64,000 bases of DNA from Alitta virens (Eukaryota > Annelida > Polychaeta > Phyllodocida > Nereididae), in the NCBI GenBank assembly GCA_932294295.1, contig OW028576.1, forward strand, positions 42,114,747-42,178,746, read 5' to 3'. This document shows, piece by piece, positions 1 to 10,700 of the stretch. Both the position numbers and the translations under genes were made by a program. How positions within the stretch are numbered: position 1 is the first letter of the stretch; the number at the start of each line of letters is the position of its first letter. The notes below the pieces were generated by a model. That model worked only from the letters and a program-made list of their open reading frames with translations. It ran no database searches and was not told where the DNA came from.

Positions 1-3000
1 CAGTCAAGTGCGAGTAGATGTTCAAGTAATGTTGGGGTACAATCGAACACTAACACAGATACTTCAACGAGGGACAGTAGCAATCAACCTAATGCATCAA
101 ATGTTGATGGTGAAGCACATAGTGCAGAAATTGTATCAAACAATACCTCTAGTGCTTCCACAGGAGAACAAAGTACAAGTACACCACTAATTACATCAAG
201 GACATCACAAAGTGCATCAAGTACAGCACAAAGTACTTCAAGTACATCACAAAGTACAACAAAAGCGACAAATGTACAACAGAGTACATCTCGTACAGCA
301 TCACCACAAATAAGTTCCCAGAACATTGAGAAGATGATCGTTCAAAGTTTAAATCCTTTAGGAATTCCTGTATCCTTGTTAAATATTAGCAAGAAGGAAG
401 GTGTCGTGTTGTTGAATGGATCAGTGTCAATGAATACAGCACCTACCAAGAAAAGAAAACGGTCGAAAAGTTCTAAAAATGTAAATGGTACGACAGCGCA
501 AAAACTTTCGCCCACTGTTGGTGACACAGCACCGCAAGTGGTGCAATATCATCTGAGTTATGTCGGAAATAACAAACGAAGTAAGAGGCCGTTAAAAAGT
601 GTGAATAAACAGCCTCAGAAGAGAGTGAATAATGGAGATCTGAACAATCAGGCTCTTGCAGAGAAGACGCAGGATGGTGATGCAGCAGCTGAAGTATCTT
701 CGAAACAGATAGAGAAAACGAGCACAGATAATATAGAGGAGCAACAAAAGGAAATTACAGGAGTTATTGATGAGGATAATGTTATAACTATGATGATAGG
801 GGGAGTTTGGAAACCCAGTGGAAAAGGTTTCAAAAACCGTCGTTCCAAATCTAACCATTCCGATAGTGATAAACCACGGCAGGTGGAAATGATGTTGCTG
901 GATTTTAAAGCGAACGTCATCTTCTCGGCATTGTTGTTAGACAGCTCTAACAAGGAGCGGAAGGAGGAGGTGGTCAAGAATATCCGAGATATAATCGCAT
1001 CAATGCCCAACAAGACGGAAACGAAAAATGTCATTCGTGTTCATAATGAGACAGGAAATCTGCTAACACCTCAGGAGTGTTATTTTGAGTCAATCATTAA
1101 AAGCGCTTACATGAAGCGTCACGAATGTCTTATCGTCGAATCAATCTTACAGGAATATACAGAAGAAAATAAAGAACCAGAGGAACCACTGCCCCCTGTC
1201 AAAACCCCTCCCAAGAAAGGAAGATTTGTTAACCCAAAAGGGCGACCGTTTGGGTATCGAACGAAGCACTGGAATCAAGTACAACGAGAAAAGACGAGTC
1301 CTAAGAATAGTTCAAGAAGGGCAAAGAAAACCCCTCCCGAAGCAAAAACGTCAGGTATGAGGTCATAGAATAACGAATAAGGACATGTTGCTATAAATCT
1401 AGACAAGCAAAATTAATTTCTTTGCTGCAGCTTGCTTAAATTTAAGTTTAAGACCTTTGGTAGGCCTCCCATTGGATGAGGGATTGCATTAGCCAATGGG
1501 AGTCCTCAATTCACATGACGACCTATGGAGTTCAGTTTCCAAGTCGAACATTCACAACATTTTTTTAGGTCATAAAATGGCGCTATATCACTTATCCTCA
1601 CATGCAAAACAAATTACATGCTGGCTTAAGTTTGCTTGAAGATTAATTAAATACCTATTACACACAAAATATTCAGTTTTAAGACCACATTATCTTTGCA
1701 TGACGAAACAAAATTGCACAACTTTGCTTCTTTGGTTAAGGCAGAACCAATACAGTGTTGATATCAATAACTGAATTCAAGGAAGCTGCAGCCATTCTGT
1801 ACTTGCTTATCTGCACAATGTCTTAATTAATTCCGTCTAATATTGTCCTATGTTGTTTCATTGTAGGCACCCCTACTCGACCACAAAACACAAGCATCGA
1901 TGAAACGCACCGGGAACTGCTTCAGAAGATGAACACAAATCCACGCCCAAAACGAGCTACCCGTTCCAGACGAACTACACAAGAAGAAGACACGAGTAGC
2001 AGCGTTACCCCACCTCAGCAAACGAGCTCTCCGATAGGTTCGATATATTTTGTCCAACAGAAGGATGAAGATAGAAATCAGGTGGTGGGTGATAATGAGG
2101 GATTGCAGATGTTAGCGGAGACGGCCTTAAGTCAGAAAGACTCGGAAACTGAGGAAGGCGTAGCTACTTCTGAAATACAATTTACCAACAAAGGACCAAG
2201 TAACTTTGCCACGATTGATCTGCAAACTGGTGACATTACATACTCCGCAGATTCACCAGAGAGTGAAGTTCCTGCAGCAGGCGCCAAAGAACCAAACGGT
2301 TTTGGACCGTCAAGAAAACAAGCGCTTGCTAGCGGCAACAAAGAAAACGCCGCCAAATTTGGCTCCCAGAAGAAACGGACGGAACATTCTAGAACTTCTG
2401 AGAACAAACTAAATGATGCACAGGGGGTTACGAAAGTGATAGTAATCGGTGATAATACCAACAGAAGAGTAGACGGGATTATTGCACATGAAGTTCAAAC
2501 ACCGAGTGATGCTCAAGTTACCAAAGTCATAGTAATTGGTGATAATGCAAACAACAAAGTTACATCACCAAAAAAACCTATGCAAGCTAAAACTACTGGA
2601 AAGAAAGGTGCCGTGGCGAGTAAACCTGCCGTGCAATCTGCTGAAGTGGTGTTTGATGGGATTATTGAACAAGAAGTTCAAAAAGAGAGTGATGCAGAGA
2701 TTACTAAAGTGATAGTTATTGAACCTACGGCAACTGCTAGAGATACCGGAGAGAAAGCTGCTGAGTGGAGTAAACCTGCTTCAGCAGCGTGTGAAAATAG
2801 CGATGGGATTATTGCGCAAGGAGGTCAGAAAAAATCTACTCCTGTGAGCAAACGTAGCCGTGCAAAACGGAAATCATCAGAATCGGTAACATCGGAGTCG
2901 CATTCAAAAAATGTAGTGTTGCCCTTGATGACGAATGCCAAGCAGAAAAGAAGGAGGTCACTCGTTTCGGCTCCAAAATCTGATGGGAATGACATCAATA

Positions 3001-3065
3001 CAGTGCAAAGTGCTCCACTCGATTTGAGCCATGACTCTAGAAAAAAATCTCGGAAATCGACATGA
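1..3065 (+). CDS. Unrecognised low-complexity basic protein, C-terminal part (5' end outside window)
   Basis: Two exons, 1-1354 and 1867-3065, join in phase: the donor ..TCAG|GTATGA leaves one base and the acceptor TTGTAG|GC supplies two, giving Gly. Frame 1 is open from base 1, so the first visible exon continues upstream. The joined part codes for 850 residues plus a stop. From the N-terminal side there is a Ser/Thr/Gln-rich stretch, a Lys/Arg-rich stretch, and a more ordered part around 790-1180 (MIGGVWKPSGKG, then LLDFKANVIFSALLLD and further helices). The second exon has imperfect repeats (TKVIVIGDN near 2430, 2520 and 2700; DGII-x-EVQ-like near 2473, 2656 and 2802) and ends in basic clusters. 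PLDLS at 3015-3029 matches the known CtBP-binding PxDLS pattern. I do not recognise the family. A nuclear or chromatin role is inference from the basic clusters and PLDLS only. Confidence 0.75.
1355..1866 (+). other. Intron of the unrecognised gene
   Basis: A 512-base GT-AG intron with donor GTATGA and acceptor TTTCATTGTAG. I see no gene or clear repeat in it. Confidence 0.8.
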
Positions 3066-3142
3066 AACGCTGAACATTAATTCTTGGGAGTTTTGTTCAT
3101 TCTGTCCGTCCATTTAAGAACTGTTTATTGCTATTTATTATT

Positions 3143-3428
3143 AACAAAAATAAGTTACTGTTTTTGCCTAATTTTGCCTTATTTCACATATTGAATGTTA
3201 TAAGAAATAATATCATGCACCTAACTCCGCAAAGACTTGTGATATTTAAAACTTTCTACTTTTGTCCCATTTATATTACAAAAAAATAATAAGTTACTGT
3301 TTTTGTTGCATTTTGCCTGATTTAACATATTTAGTGTTATCACTGGTTATAAGACATAAATTAAAGACATAATATCATGCACTTAATTCTTCCAAAACTT
3401 GATATCTAAAACTTTGTACTTTTGTACC
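3143..3428 (+). repeat. Tandem direct repeat in the 3' UTR
   Basis: Two diverged copies of about 130-145 bases. Each runs from AAGTTACTGTTTTTG through ATAATATCATGCAC to a final ACTTT-x-TACTTTTGT. The copies start near 3149 and 3290. They lie between the stop codon and the poly-A signal, so they are probably transcribed. Confidence 0.75.
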
Positions 3429-3451
3429 AGAATGGCATATAATGCATGACC

Positions 3452-3457
3452 AATAAA
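3452..3457 (+). terminator. Poly-A signal AATAAA
   Basis: AATAAA lies 387 bases after the stop at 3063-3065 and is the first good candidate for 3' end formation of the upstream plus-strand gene. Confidence 0.55.
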
Positions 3458-3824
3458 GGTTATAAAATACTTTACTGGTTTTCACAAGATGTGTATTCGA
3501 GACAGTTGAGCCCTGCATTTAATATACAGCACAGGTGAAGATTGAGACTGATCAAGTTGCGGTATGGACCATATTGGGAAAGAGGTATCAAAATAGTCGG
3601 GACCCAAAAGTTTACATACATTTGAACAAGATATCGATGAATAGTATTGAGAATTCTTTTTGGTATTTACATTGCTTTAGGAAGCTTTCAACCATTTCAC
3701 AGGGGTCATTGTCAGCTTTCTGCTGGGCAACACACAATCGTAGTCACATGACCAGTACGGGTCAATGAAAGTATTGATAAAATGACCCAAATGAAGAAAG
3801 GTTGCTGAACCTTGATAGAAAAAA

Positions 3825-3964
3825 GGCCTGTTCCATTTAAAAGTGGACATGAAAATTTTCAGACACATTAAGATAAGAAAATTAAAACCTCCTGCCACCC
3901 CTCTTTTCTCCTACCCCGCTTTTAAAACCTTTCTGTCCACCCCCACTTTTAAATGGAACAGCCC
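3825..3964. mobile_element. MITE with GGCTGTTCCATTTAAAA ends, copy a
   Basis: The left end GGCCTGTTCCATTTAAAAG and the right end CTTTTAAATGGAACAGCCC are inverted repeats 140 bases apart. The interior carries GTGGACA and its complement near the ends. It belongs to the same family as 5132-5352 and 8296-8545. It lies in the convergent intergenic region with TBCEL. No clear target-site duplication. Confidence 0.7.
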
Positions 3965-4632
3965 GAAACTAAATTGGTTCTAATTGCGATTGGAATGTAA
4001 GGATTGGGGACTTATTTAATTCAGAGAAAAGATGTGGAAATGGAAGTGAACTGTATTCTGCTAGAGCGTTTGTAAATGTTTAGGCCCGAAGACACAAAAA
4101 TAATGTTGACTGTAGATAAAAGAAATACACATTTTCCTGATTTTTTTTAAATTTATTGGATTAATCGCATAAATATTAAATAACGTACAATACATGCAAT
4201 AAATAGACTAGGGGTAGCGAATCTCGTCGTGGCAAATTTCACTGTCGAGTGTAGCTAATTACAATTTGATTGTGCTAATCATTAAGTATACAGTACAAAT
4301 TAAGTTAAATTTGCATATATTTACCGTATTAACTATATAATAAATGCCCCCCCCCCTCAAATATCTGCCTTCCGAAAATAATAGAGGCCTCCCTCAAATA
4401 GAAGCCCATCTCCCCGCATCAAGGCCCTGCTGAGGAGGCCTCTGAAAAAATTGAAGGGATGTAAGAAAAATGCTGATAAATTATCTAATAATTGTGTCAG
4501 TCTATCAGAGCAAATATCATTGGTCATAATTAAACAAGCCTACAGCAGCAGATATCCATTTTTGAATATTCTTTAAATTTAAGCTGACTAATAAATAAAA
4601 TAAAACTAAGTGACTGATGGCAAAATATTTCA
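3965..4632. other. Convergent intergenic region / TBCEL distal 3' UTR
   Basis: No coding potential. TTTATT at 4152-4157 reads AATAAA on the minus strand, about 480 bases past the stop of TBCEL terminal exon B, and could end that transcript. A C-run sits near 4347. Confidence 0.4.
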
Positions 4633-4945
4633 TTATTTTAATCGAATTTCAATTGTGTCTCCATCTCGGATAGGAATCGAATAACAGTTTCTTTGCAAGT
4701 ATCTCAATTGTTCCTTTCCTTGGATACCAAATTCTTCCAAATGGTAGAGTCTAAAACTCTTTGCGGGCAGACCGGCCACAGATTCCAAGTCCTTTTTCAA
4801 TTCTGCGACTGTTTGCTTGATATTAATTTCTTTTTCTTGCGTTGAGTCCATGAATTCTAACTTGACCTTGACACGATTTTGAGGTTTCAAGTTAACTTTT
4901 GCCAGTGGGTCTAGTTTGCCGTATTTGGTTTGGAGTTCAAAATAC
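4633..4945 (-). CDS. TBCEL: TBCEL alternative terminal exon B (second ubiquitin-like domain)
   Basis: The exon begins after the acceptor TTTTCAG (minus strand) at 4945 and ends at TAA 4633-4635, 313 bases. It reads in the same phase as exon A (7741-8053) after the shared donor at 9101: AG|G gives Arg, then YFELQTKYGKLDPL. The 103 residues align without gaps to exon A at about 55% identity (57 positions by eye). The Ubl core is kept (VAELKKDLE, GLPAKSFRLYHLE, SIPIRDGDTIEI). Both copies match the C-terminal Ubl of vertebrate TBCEL. An intact frame, intact acceptor and identical length argue against a decayed copy. Whether it is spliced to the upstream exons is inference. Confidence 0.8.
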
Positions 4946-5131
4946 CTGAAAATTGTTGAAATACAAATATATGTAGCCTGTCATCACAATTTGAAGGACA
5001 CCCAGTGTTCACAGCAAAAATGGCCAATTTTAAAATGAAATTGAAGGCAGTTTTGCAGGAACAGATTCTGTGCCTTTTACACCAGAAATCTGTATAGTGC
5101 TCATCTGTTACTTGATTTACGTAGCCACAAA

Positions 5132-5352
5132 GACCTGTTCCTTTTAAAAGGGTTGGACAGGAAGGTTTTTGAAAAGGGGGGGGGGGGGGGGTTCTCCAAA
5201 AGAGAAAGGGAAGGGGGTTTGTTGACCAGTATTTCCTTAGTTTTAATGTAGAAGAAAAAGGGGGGGGGGGGGGGTTCTGTCAAAAAACAAGAAGCGGGGG
5301 TGGGGGTTTTTGAACATATTCTGGTCCACCACACTTTTAAATGGAACAGCCC
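5132..5352. mobile_element. MITE with GGCTGTTCC ends, copy b
   Basis: The left end GACCTGTTCCTTTTAAAAGG pairs with the right end CTTTTAAATGGAACAGCC. The interior has two long G-runs (near 5177 and 5260). It lies inside the TBCEL intron between terminal exons A and B. Confidence 0.7.
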
Positions 5353-5446
5353 CAAGTAAAAGGGGCTGGATCTCACCGATGACTACAATAGTAGCCATTA
5401 GTAGGTCAAGGTCAATTGTCACAGTAATCTGATACTGCGCAGTATA

Positions 5447-6778
5447 TAGACCCCGAAGCCATTTATTTTTACCCTAATGACTGGCTTAACATGAAAACGA
5501 CTGGCTAAGCCGGCTGAGCCATTATACATAATGGCTGATAAAGGCTCATGAACGTTTTGGCTTGAAACGGCTGAGGCTGTTGTGGTATTCTGGAATGAGA
5601 ATAGTTAATTGACAGAGTTAAGATATATGAAAATAGAAATACATGTATAAGAAAGACAAGGTTGCAGTAGAATTTGGTACAACAAGATGTAGCACTGTAT
5701 GTCAAAGAATTAGATTCCCGGTCAAGCCTCAGTTGGTCGTTTCCTCCTTCGTCTTATTGCCATGGTCTCTGCCTGTCCTAATTAGCCCAACTGGTGCAGT
5801 AATTAATACAGGACGTAATGCCCTAATCACACACACACACACACATGTCAAAGAATTAACTTTTACCTATTTACAATTCATCTGCAGACAAAGTGCTTAC
5901 AACACCCTTGGCAGATGAAAAAATATTTTCATTTGAACAATGTATAGCTATCTTCATCCACCTTTACACTCACTTTGGAAATTCCAAATTTTTTGTCAGC
6001 TTACAGCATTGTCTGCAGCAGTGTCCGCAGGTCATGAAATTTTAATAAGATACTGGTCGCTTTCATGTTATACTGCTCCGTAATGGCCATAAATAAAGTC
6101 ATATTTTATCATATAGAGCTTGGAGCAGCACAAAATCACTGAAATGTTATGAATAAGTCAAACCCCAATTTTTCTAACCCATAAAAACCCCTTGTTTTGG
6201 TGGTAGAGTCTAAGCAGAAGTTACAATGGAAAATATTGCAATTCTGTGCATTTTATTCTGCTCCATGTCATTAATGGAAAAATATGACCATAAAACAGTG
6301 GATATTTATTTTGAATCCTATTATTTTACAGCATAACTGGAATGAAATAAATGGTACATAATATCTGAAAACTCCAAACTGAACTTATACCATTGGGTAT
6401 ATTAATTGGCATGGGTCAAAGACTTAAAATCATCCAGAGGAGATATGAAGAAATATTAAACTTGTGGGTTGTTTAATCAAGCAGTAATTCACATATAAAC
6501 AAAATCAAATCTACAAAACTATTGCTGTGAGACTGGAATGACAGTCTTTGAAGAGTTTATTGCACTTAGGCCTAATTATTGGGGAACTTGAAGTTGATAC
6601 TTCCATTGAACATGGCATCCTTTTGTGCCCTAATCTTCACTATATGGTAATGGCTGACAGATCTGATGGCGGCTTATGCCTAGTAATGGCTTAAAATGGC
6701 TCAGAAAGTTAGTGGCTAGCTCAGCCAAACATTGAAAATGGCTGGCGCGGGGGCTCATGGCGGCGGCTTCGGGGTCTA
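5447..6778. mobile_element. Non-autonomous hAT-like element, TIR TAGACCCCGAAGCC, copy 1
   Basis: The left TIR TAGACCCCGAAGCC at 5447 and its complement GGCTTCGGGGTCTA ending at 6778 are perfect over 14 bases. The element is bracketed by an exact 8-bp duplication GCAGTATA (5439-5446 and 6779-6786), the length expected for hAT transposition. Subterminal GGCTG/CAGCC-rich motifs (TGGCTAAGCCGGCTGAGCC near one end) recur. No transposase frame is seen. It contains a SINE fragment (5714-5845). It lies between the two TBCEL terminal exons. The relative at 10819-12311 shares both ends. Confidence 0.85.
5714..5845 (+). mobile_element. 5'-truncated tRNA-derived SINE (third copy)
   Basis: It starts inside the T-arm (ATTCCCGGTCAAGCC) and follows the bodies at 32881 and 35790 (CCATGGTCTCTGCCTGTCC, TAATTAGCCCAACTGGTGCA, ACAGGACGTAATGCCCTAATC), ending in (CA)n. 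It is nested in the hAT-like element, so it is younger than that insertion unless it was mobilised with it. Confidence 0.8.
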
Positions 6779-7281
6779 GCAGTATATGATAATGGCAGAA
6801 GCCTATAAAACAAAGTGGTGCTAGGCCTATTCTCCAAAATAAGTTTCCCTCTATAACAAGTGATATAAGTAAATCTAAGAATCTAAAACTGAGTTGAGGA
6901 TTTTACCATAGTTTATTAGCTCTACTGTACAAAATATACCAATCCATGAATAATGGAAAATAAATAAAAAGTGGCACATGTAAAGGATAACATATCCGCC
7001 ATAAAGATCAACAAAGTCTAAGAATAATTGAGACATCTAAAAATGTGATGTTAAATACAAAACTATGTCATTGTCATACACGCGAAATTTGGTCCCATAA
7101 TAAGCACATGTATGAGTCAGTATGACATTGTGTTAATTAGCTGCGAGTTATTAATTAAATCTCGCTCTTGAAAAGGTAAAAGTGTAACAAAAATAAATTT
7201 ATATATTCTGTGCATATATATAGAAGTATGGAATAATGCATTAAAATATAAAATAGAAATTACAACAACTGGTTACATGTA

Positions 7282-7396
7282 CAGTCAACACTCCGTTATC
7301 CGGGCCTCATTTATCCGGTTCCCTCGCTATCCACACACAGTTGGAATGCAACAAATCTACTTAGTGCATTTATATATATAAAATATACCAGATAAC

Positions 7397-7458
<62 letters not shown>

Positions 7459-7529
7459 GTTATCTGGTTCCTCCATTTATCCGCAGTTAACTGGGGAACG
7501 AAGGTGTGCGGATAAATGAGGGTTGACTG
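7282..7529. mobile_element. Pogo/Tigger-like MITE with a central (TA)n palindrome
   Basis: The TIRs CAGTCAACACTCCGTTATCC (left) and GATAAATGAGGGTTGACTG (right) are inverted and flanked by TA on both sides (7280-7281 and 7530-7531), as expected for Tc1/mariner/pogo elements. The TIR resembles the CAGT-x-x-CC...TTATCCG style of pogo-type MITEs (family knowledge). Length 248 bases, no coding capacity. It sits about 210 bases downstream of the TBCEL exon A stop. Confidence 0.75.
7387..7468. repeat. 82-bp perfect palindrome with an alternating TA core
   Basis: The arms ACCAGATAACTGAA (7387-7400) and TTCAGTTATCTGGT (7455-7468) are exact complements around about 54 bases of (TA)n. The sequence could extrude as a cruciform. 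Confidence 0.9.
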
Positions 7530-7532
7530 TAT

Positions 7533-7538
7533 TTATTA
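7533..7538 (-). terminator. Candidate poly-A signal for TBCEL isoform A
   Basis: TTTATT on the plus strand reads AATAAA on the minus strand, about 203 bases past the stop of terminal exon A, just outside the pogo-like MITE. Confidence 0.4.
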
Positions 7539-7740
7539 ACAACGAATATGGTAAGGCCTGTTTGTCGCAAAACCTGCATGTGCATGTTCACACATTCTGC
7601 AAACTCGCAGTTACCACTTCATGGTATACAGTCTGTATTAGGCCTACAACAACAACAAGAGACCCACCACAACTATCACAGTCTAACTAATTAAGGCCAC
7701 CTAGTGGCAACAAATGCATAAGGGTTCAAGTGTTAAGCAT

Positions 7741-10700
7741 TCACTTCAATACAATTTCAAGTGTGTCACCATTTCGGATCGGTATCGAATGACACGTTCT
7801 CTGGAATGCTTTTATTTCTTCTTTGCCAAGCCAGCCTTCGCAATCCAAATGATAAAGCCTGAAGGCTTTGGCGGGTAATCCGACATATTGCTCAAGTTGT
7901 TTTTTCAGCTGTAAAATTGTATTCGATAAAGTAATTTTGACTTCTTGTTTGGTGTCCATATATTCCAAACTAACTTTGACGTGAGTGGGCGGGGCTAAGG
8001 TGACGTTAGTGAGCGGTTCTAGTCGACCATATTTGGCTTCAAGTTCAGCAAACCTGAAGAAAGAATATATACCAAAGTATATATCAGAAGAAATTAGACA
8101 AGTGCTGTTTATGGTGTGGCGAGTAAAAGACCCCACCCATGGGGTAAATGTGCAGCAGGGCATGGACTACGAGCTGTCTCATCATCACAATTATGAGAAT
8201 AAAGCAATTTCACAAACTGTTAAACTTGATACAATCAAATAACCTCATAACAAACCATTTATTCAAAATATGTTCGTCATAACAAGTTCTTGTTAGGGCT
8301 GTTCCATTTAGAAAAGAAGAGGGGGGGGGGGAGGGGGTGGACAGGAAAATTTGCAGAACCCCCGTTTTTTTGTAAAGACCCTCCTCCCCCTCCCAACCCC
8401 TTCTTTTTACATTAAGATATTAAGAAAATACTGGTCAACCACCCCCCTCCCTTTCTTTTTTTCTCTATTGGAGAACCCGCCCTCCCACCTTTTTCCAAAA
8501 GCCTTCCTGTCCACCCCTTCCTCTCAATTTTAAATGGAACAGCCCTATATATAATATAGGTCTGGTGTAGAAGATAAAAAATCTGTTCTTGAATAATGGC
8601 CACATTCATTACACAGAATCTCCACATCCTTCGAAATTTCTTTAAAAATAAATAAGGCAAAAATGTGACATTAAAAATAAATTGTTATCTCACCTGCATT
8701 TGAAAATGAGCCGAAACCAAATTTAGAATATTTCAATTACTTATTTATTCTATTAATAAATCATTGCATAAGTCGAACTTAGCTAGCCCTACTCTGATTA
8801 AATACGGTAATCTATTTGAATTTGATTATAAAATTACTGTAGACGGCAAGGTTTACTGTATTTCAAAGTCCACAGCGCCCATCAGCAAAGTCAGGGGCAA
8901 CAGTAACGATGTCCAGGGGCGGATCAGCCGCATATAAAACATTTTGAGCGACAAGAAGGAAAGATAAGACCCTCATCTACACTCTTTCTCTGTCAGAATA
9001 CTTTGGATCCACCTCTTCTTTATTCTGCCTTTACCTTTGCTGACCGCTGCTACTTTGCTAAAGTGCGCTGTAAAACTCAATAACATCAAAAAACAATTAC
9101 CTAGCAGGTTTATTTTCTGAATCCATGAAGCGTCTGATGAACGCTCTTTCAGCATCAACTTTTTCTTCCTCCAGGACAAGAGACCCATTAAGACGACTGA
9201 CGTTCGGAAGATATGATATGAACAATTGTCGCGCTTCCTTTTCTTCTAAACCCTGAAATGTGTGTCAAATAAATTTAAAAATTAGTGTGCGTCATATTGC
9301 AAAGTCTGTGCACATCACAAAGGCATAAAAATTATCTACATAAAATTTGTAGTATTTCGTTGAAATTGATCAAGCATAAGTACTACCATAATGCTAAACT
9401 CTTAATTGAACATCTAGCATTTGGCATGGAATGATTTAGTTTGTTTTTGAATAGTTCTCTTTTTAAGTGTGGGAGTGAAGGGAGTGACTGAAACATTTTT
9501 CAGAGAAAATAACTTTAGATCAAATAATTGTGGCACAATAAATGATAGAATACCTATTTTTATGACATCACCCATGCAAGCATACATTCAAGTTTGCTAT
9601 AATTCATAACATGATCTGCTAAAGTCTTCCATATTAAATATACTTTTTTTCTTTGGTCAAAGTAAGCATGACTAACCTGCATCAGAGGTAAAGGTTTGAG
9701 CCGCAAGTCACGTAAGTTATCGAGCTGTGACAACTTCGCCAACTCTGCCCAGTCATTTATTAGCGTTTGAGATATGTTGATGGTTGATAAATTTTGTAAT
9801 GAAGACAAATCCTCCGTCAAAACCTCGATGGGATTCCCTATTAACACCAGCTGATCCATATTAGGAAATATGTCACCTAATTTGCATATTTCAGACCAGT
9901 CACTAATGAGGTTTTGATTTATGAAGATTTGTTTCAGTGATTCGTAAGGAGCAGTGTCTTCTGAGCTCAATGTCGTGTAGCCGTTCAGACTCAAATGCAA
10001 TTCTTGGAGACTGCAATGTAAATGCAAAATAATTCCTTGTTAAGCATGATAAAATGTGGTTGCAATTTACAAATACTTTGATTAACTTTATGACAAAATT
10101 ACACAAAAAAGAGTTACATTTTGGACACGTCAACTAAAACCTTAGGCATACGTTACAATAAAATCAATTATTTTTAACCAATTCGGTGGCATGGTTAAAT
10201 CAAAGTTATACAGGAGTTGCTTTTCAAAAGAAAAATTCATATTCAATCCCTGTGCTGCAATGAAGTTGTTAAGGTTCTTCAGTATAATTGTTGGTATTTA
10301 ATCAACTCACCTGGGAAACCATTTGAGCAGCTGCAGAACAGTTGACCAAGGAATGTTGGTGGAATTGAGGATCAAGTGCGTCACCCTGCTGTACTCCTTT
10401 CCCTCCGCTGGCGCTTCAAACGTGGGAGATAGGTTGTTGCTGCTCAAGTTTAAGAAGTGCACTTTGGGCATGCAGTTTAAGATGCTAAATACCTAAAAGA
10501 AAATTTGAGCATAATCAGTATCCTATGAACAAGTGCGAAGCTGTGACAAACAATTGAGGTATGTTACAAACAGCAGATGTATGTAATAAATAATTTGGAG
10601 GCATGTTACAAACAAAATTTGATATGTTACAAAGACTGGAGATTAGCTATGTTACAAACAATGGAGGTTATCTAAGTTACAAACAATCATGAATGACAAT

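Noticed and set aside
648..1034. Minus-strand open frame of 128 codons
   Set aside because: Lies antisense within a phase-verified coding exon and has no splice partners.
9560..9676. Extension of the TBCEL exon into the downstream open frame
   Set aside because: A GT donor at 9676/9675 and phase match to the exon at 9252 give the expected protein. The extension does not resemble TBCEL.
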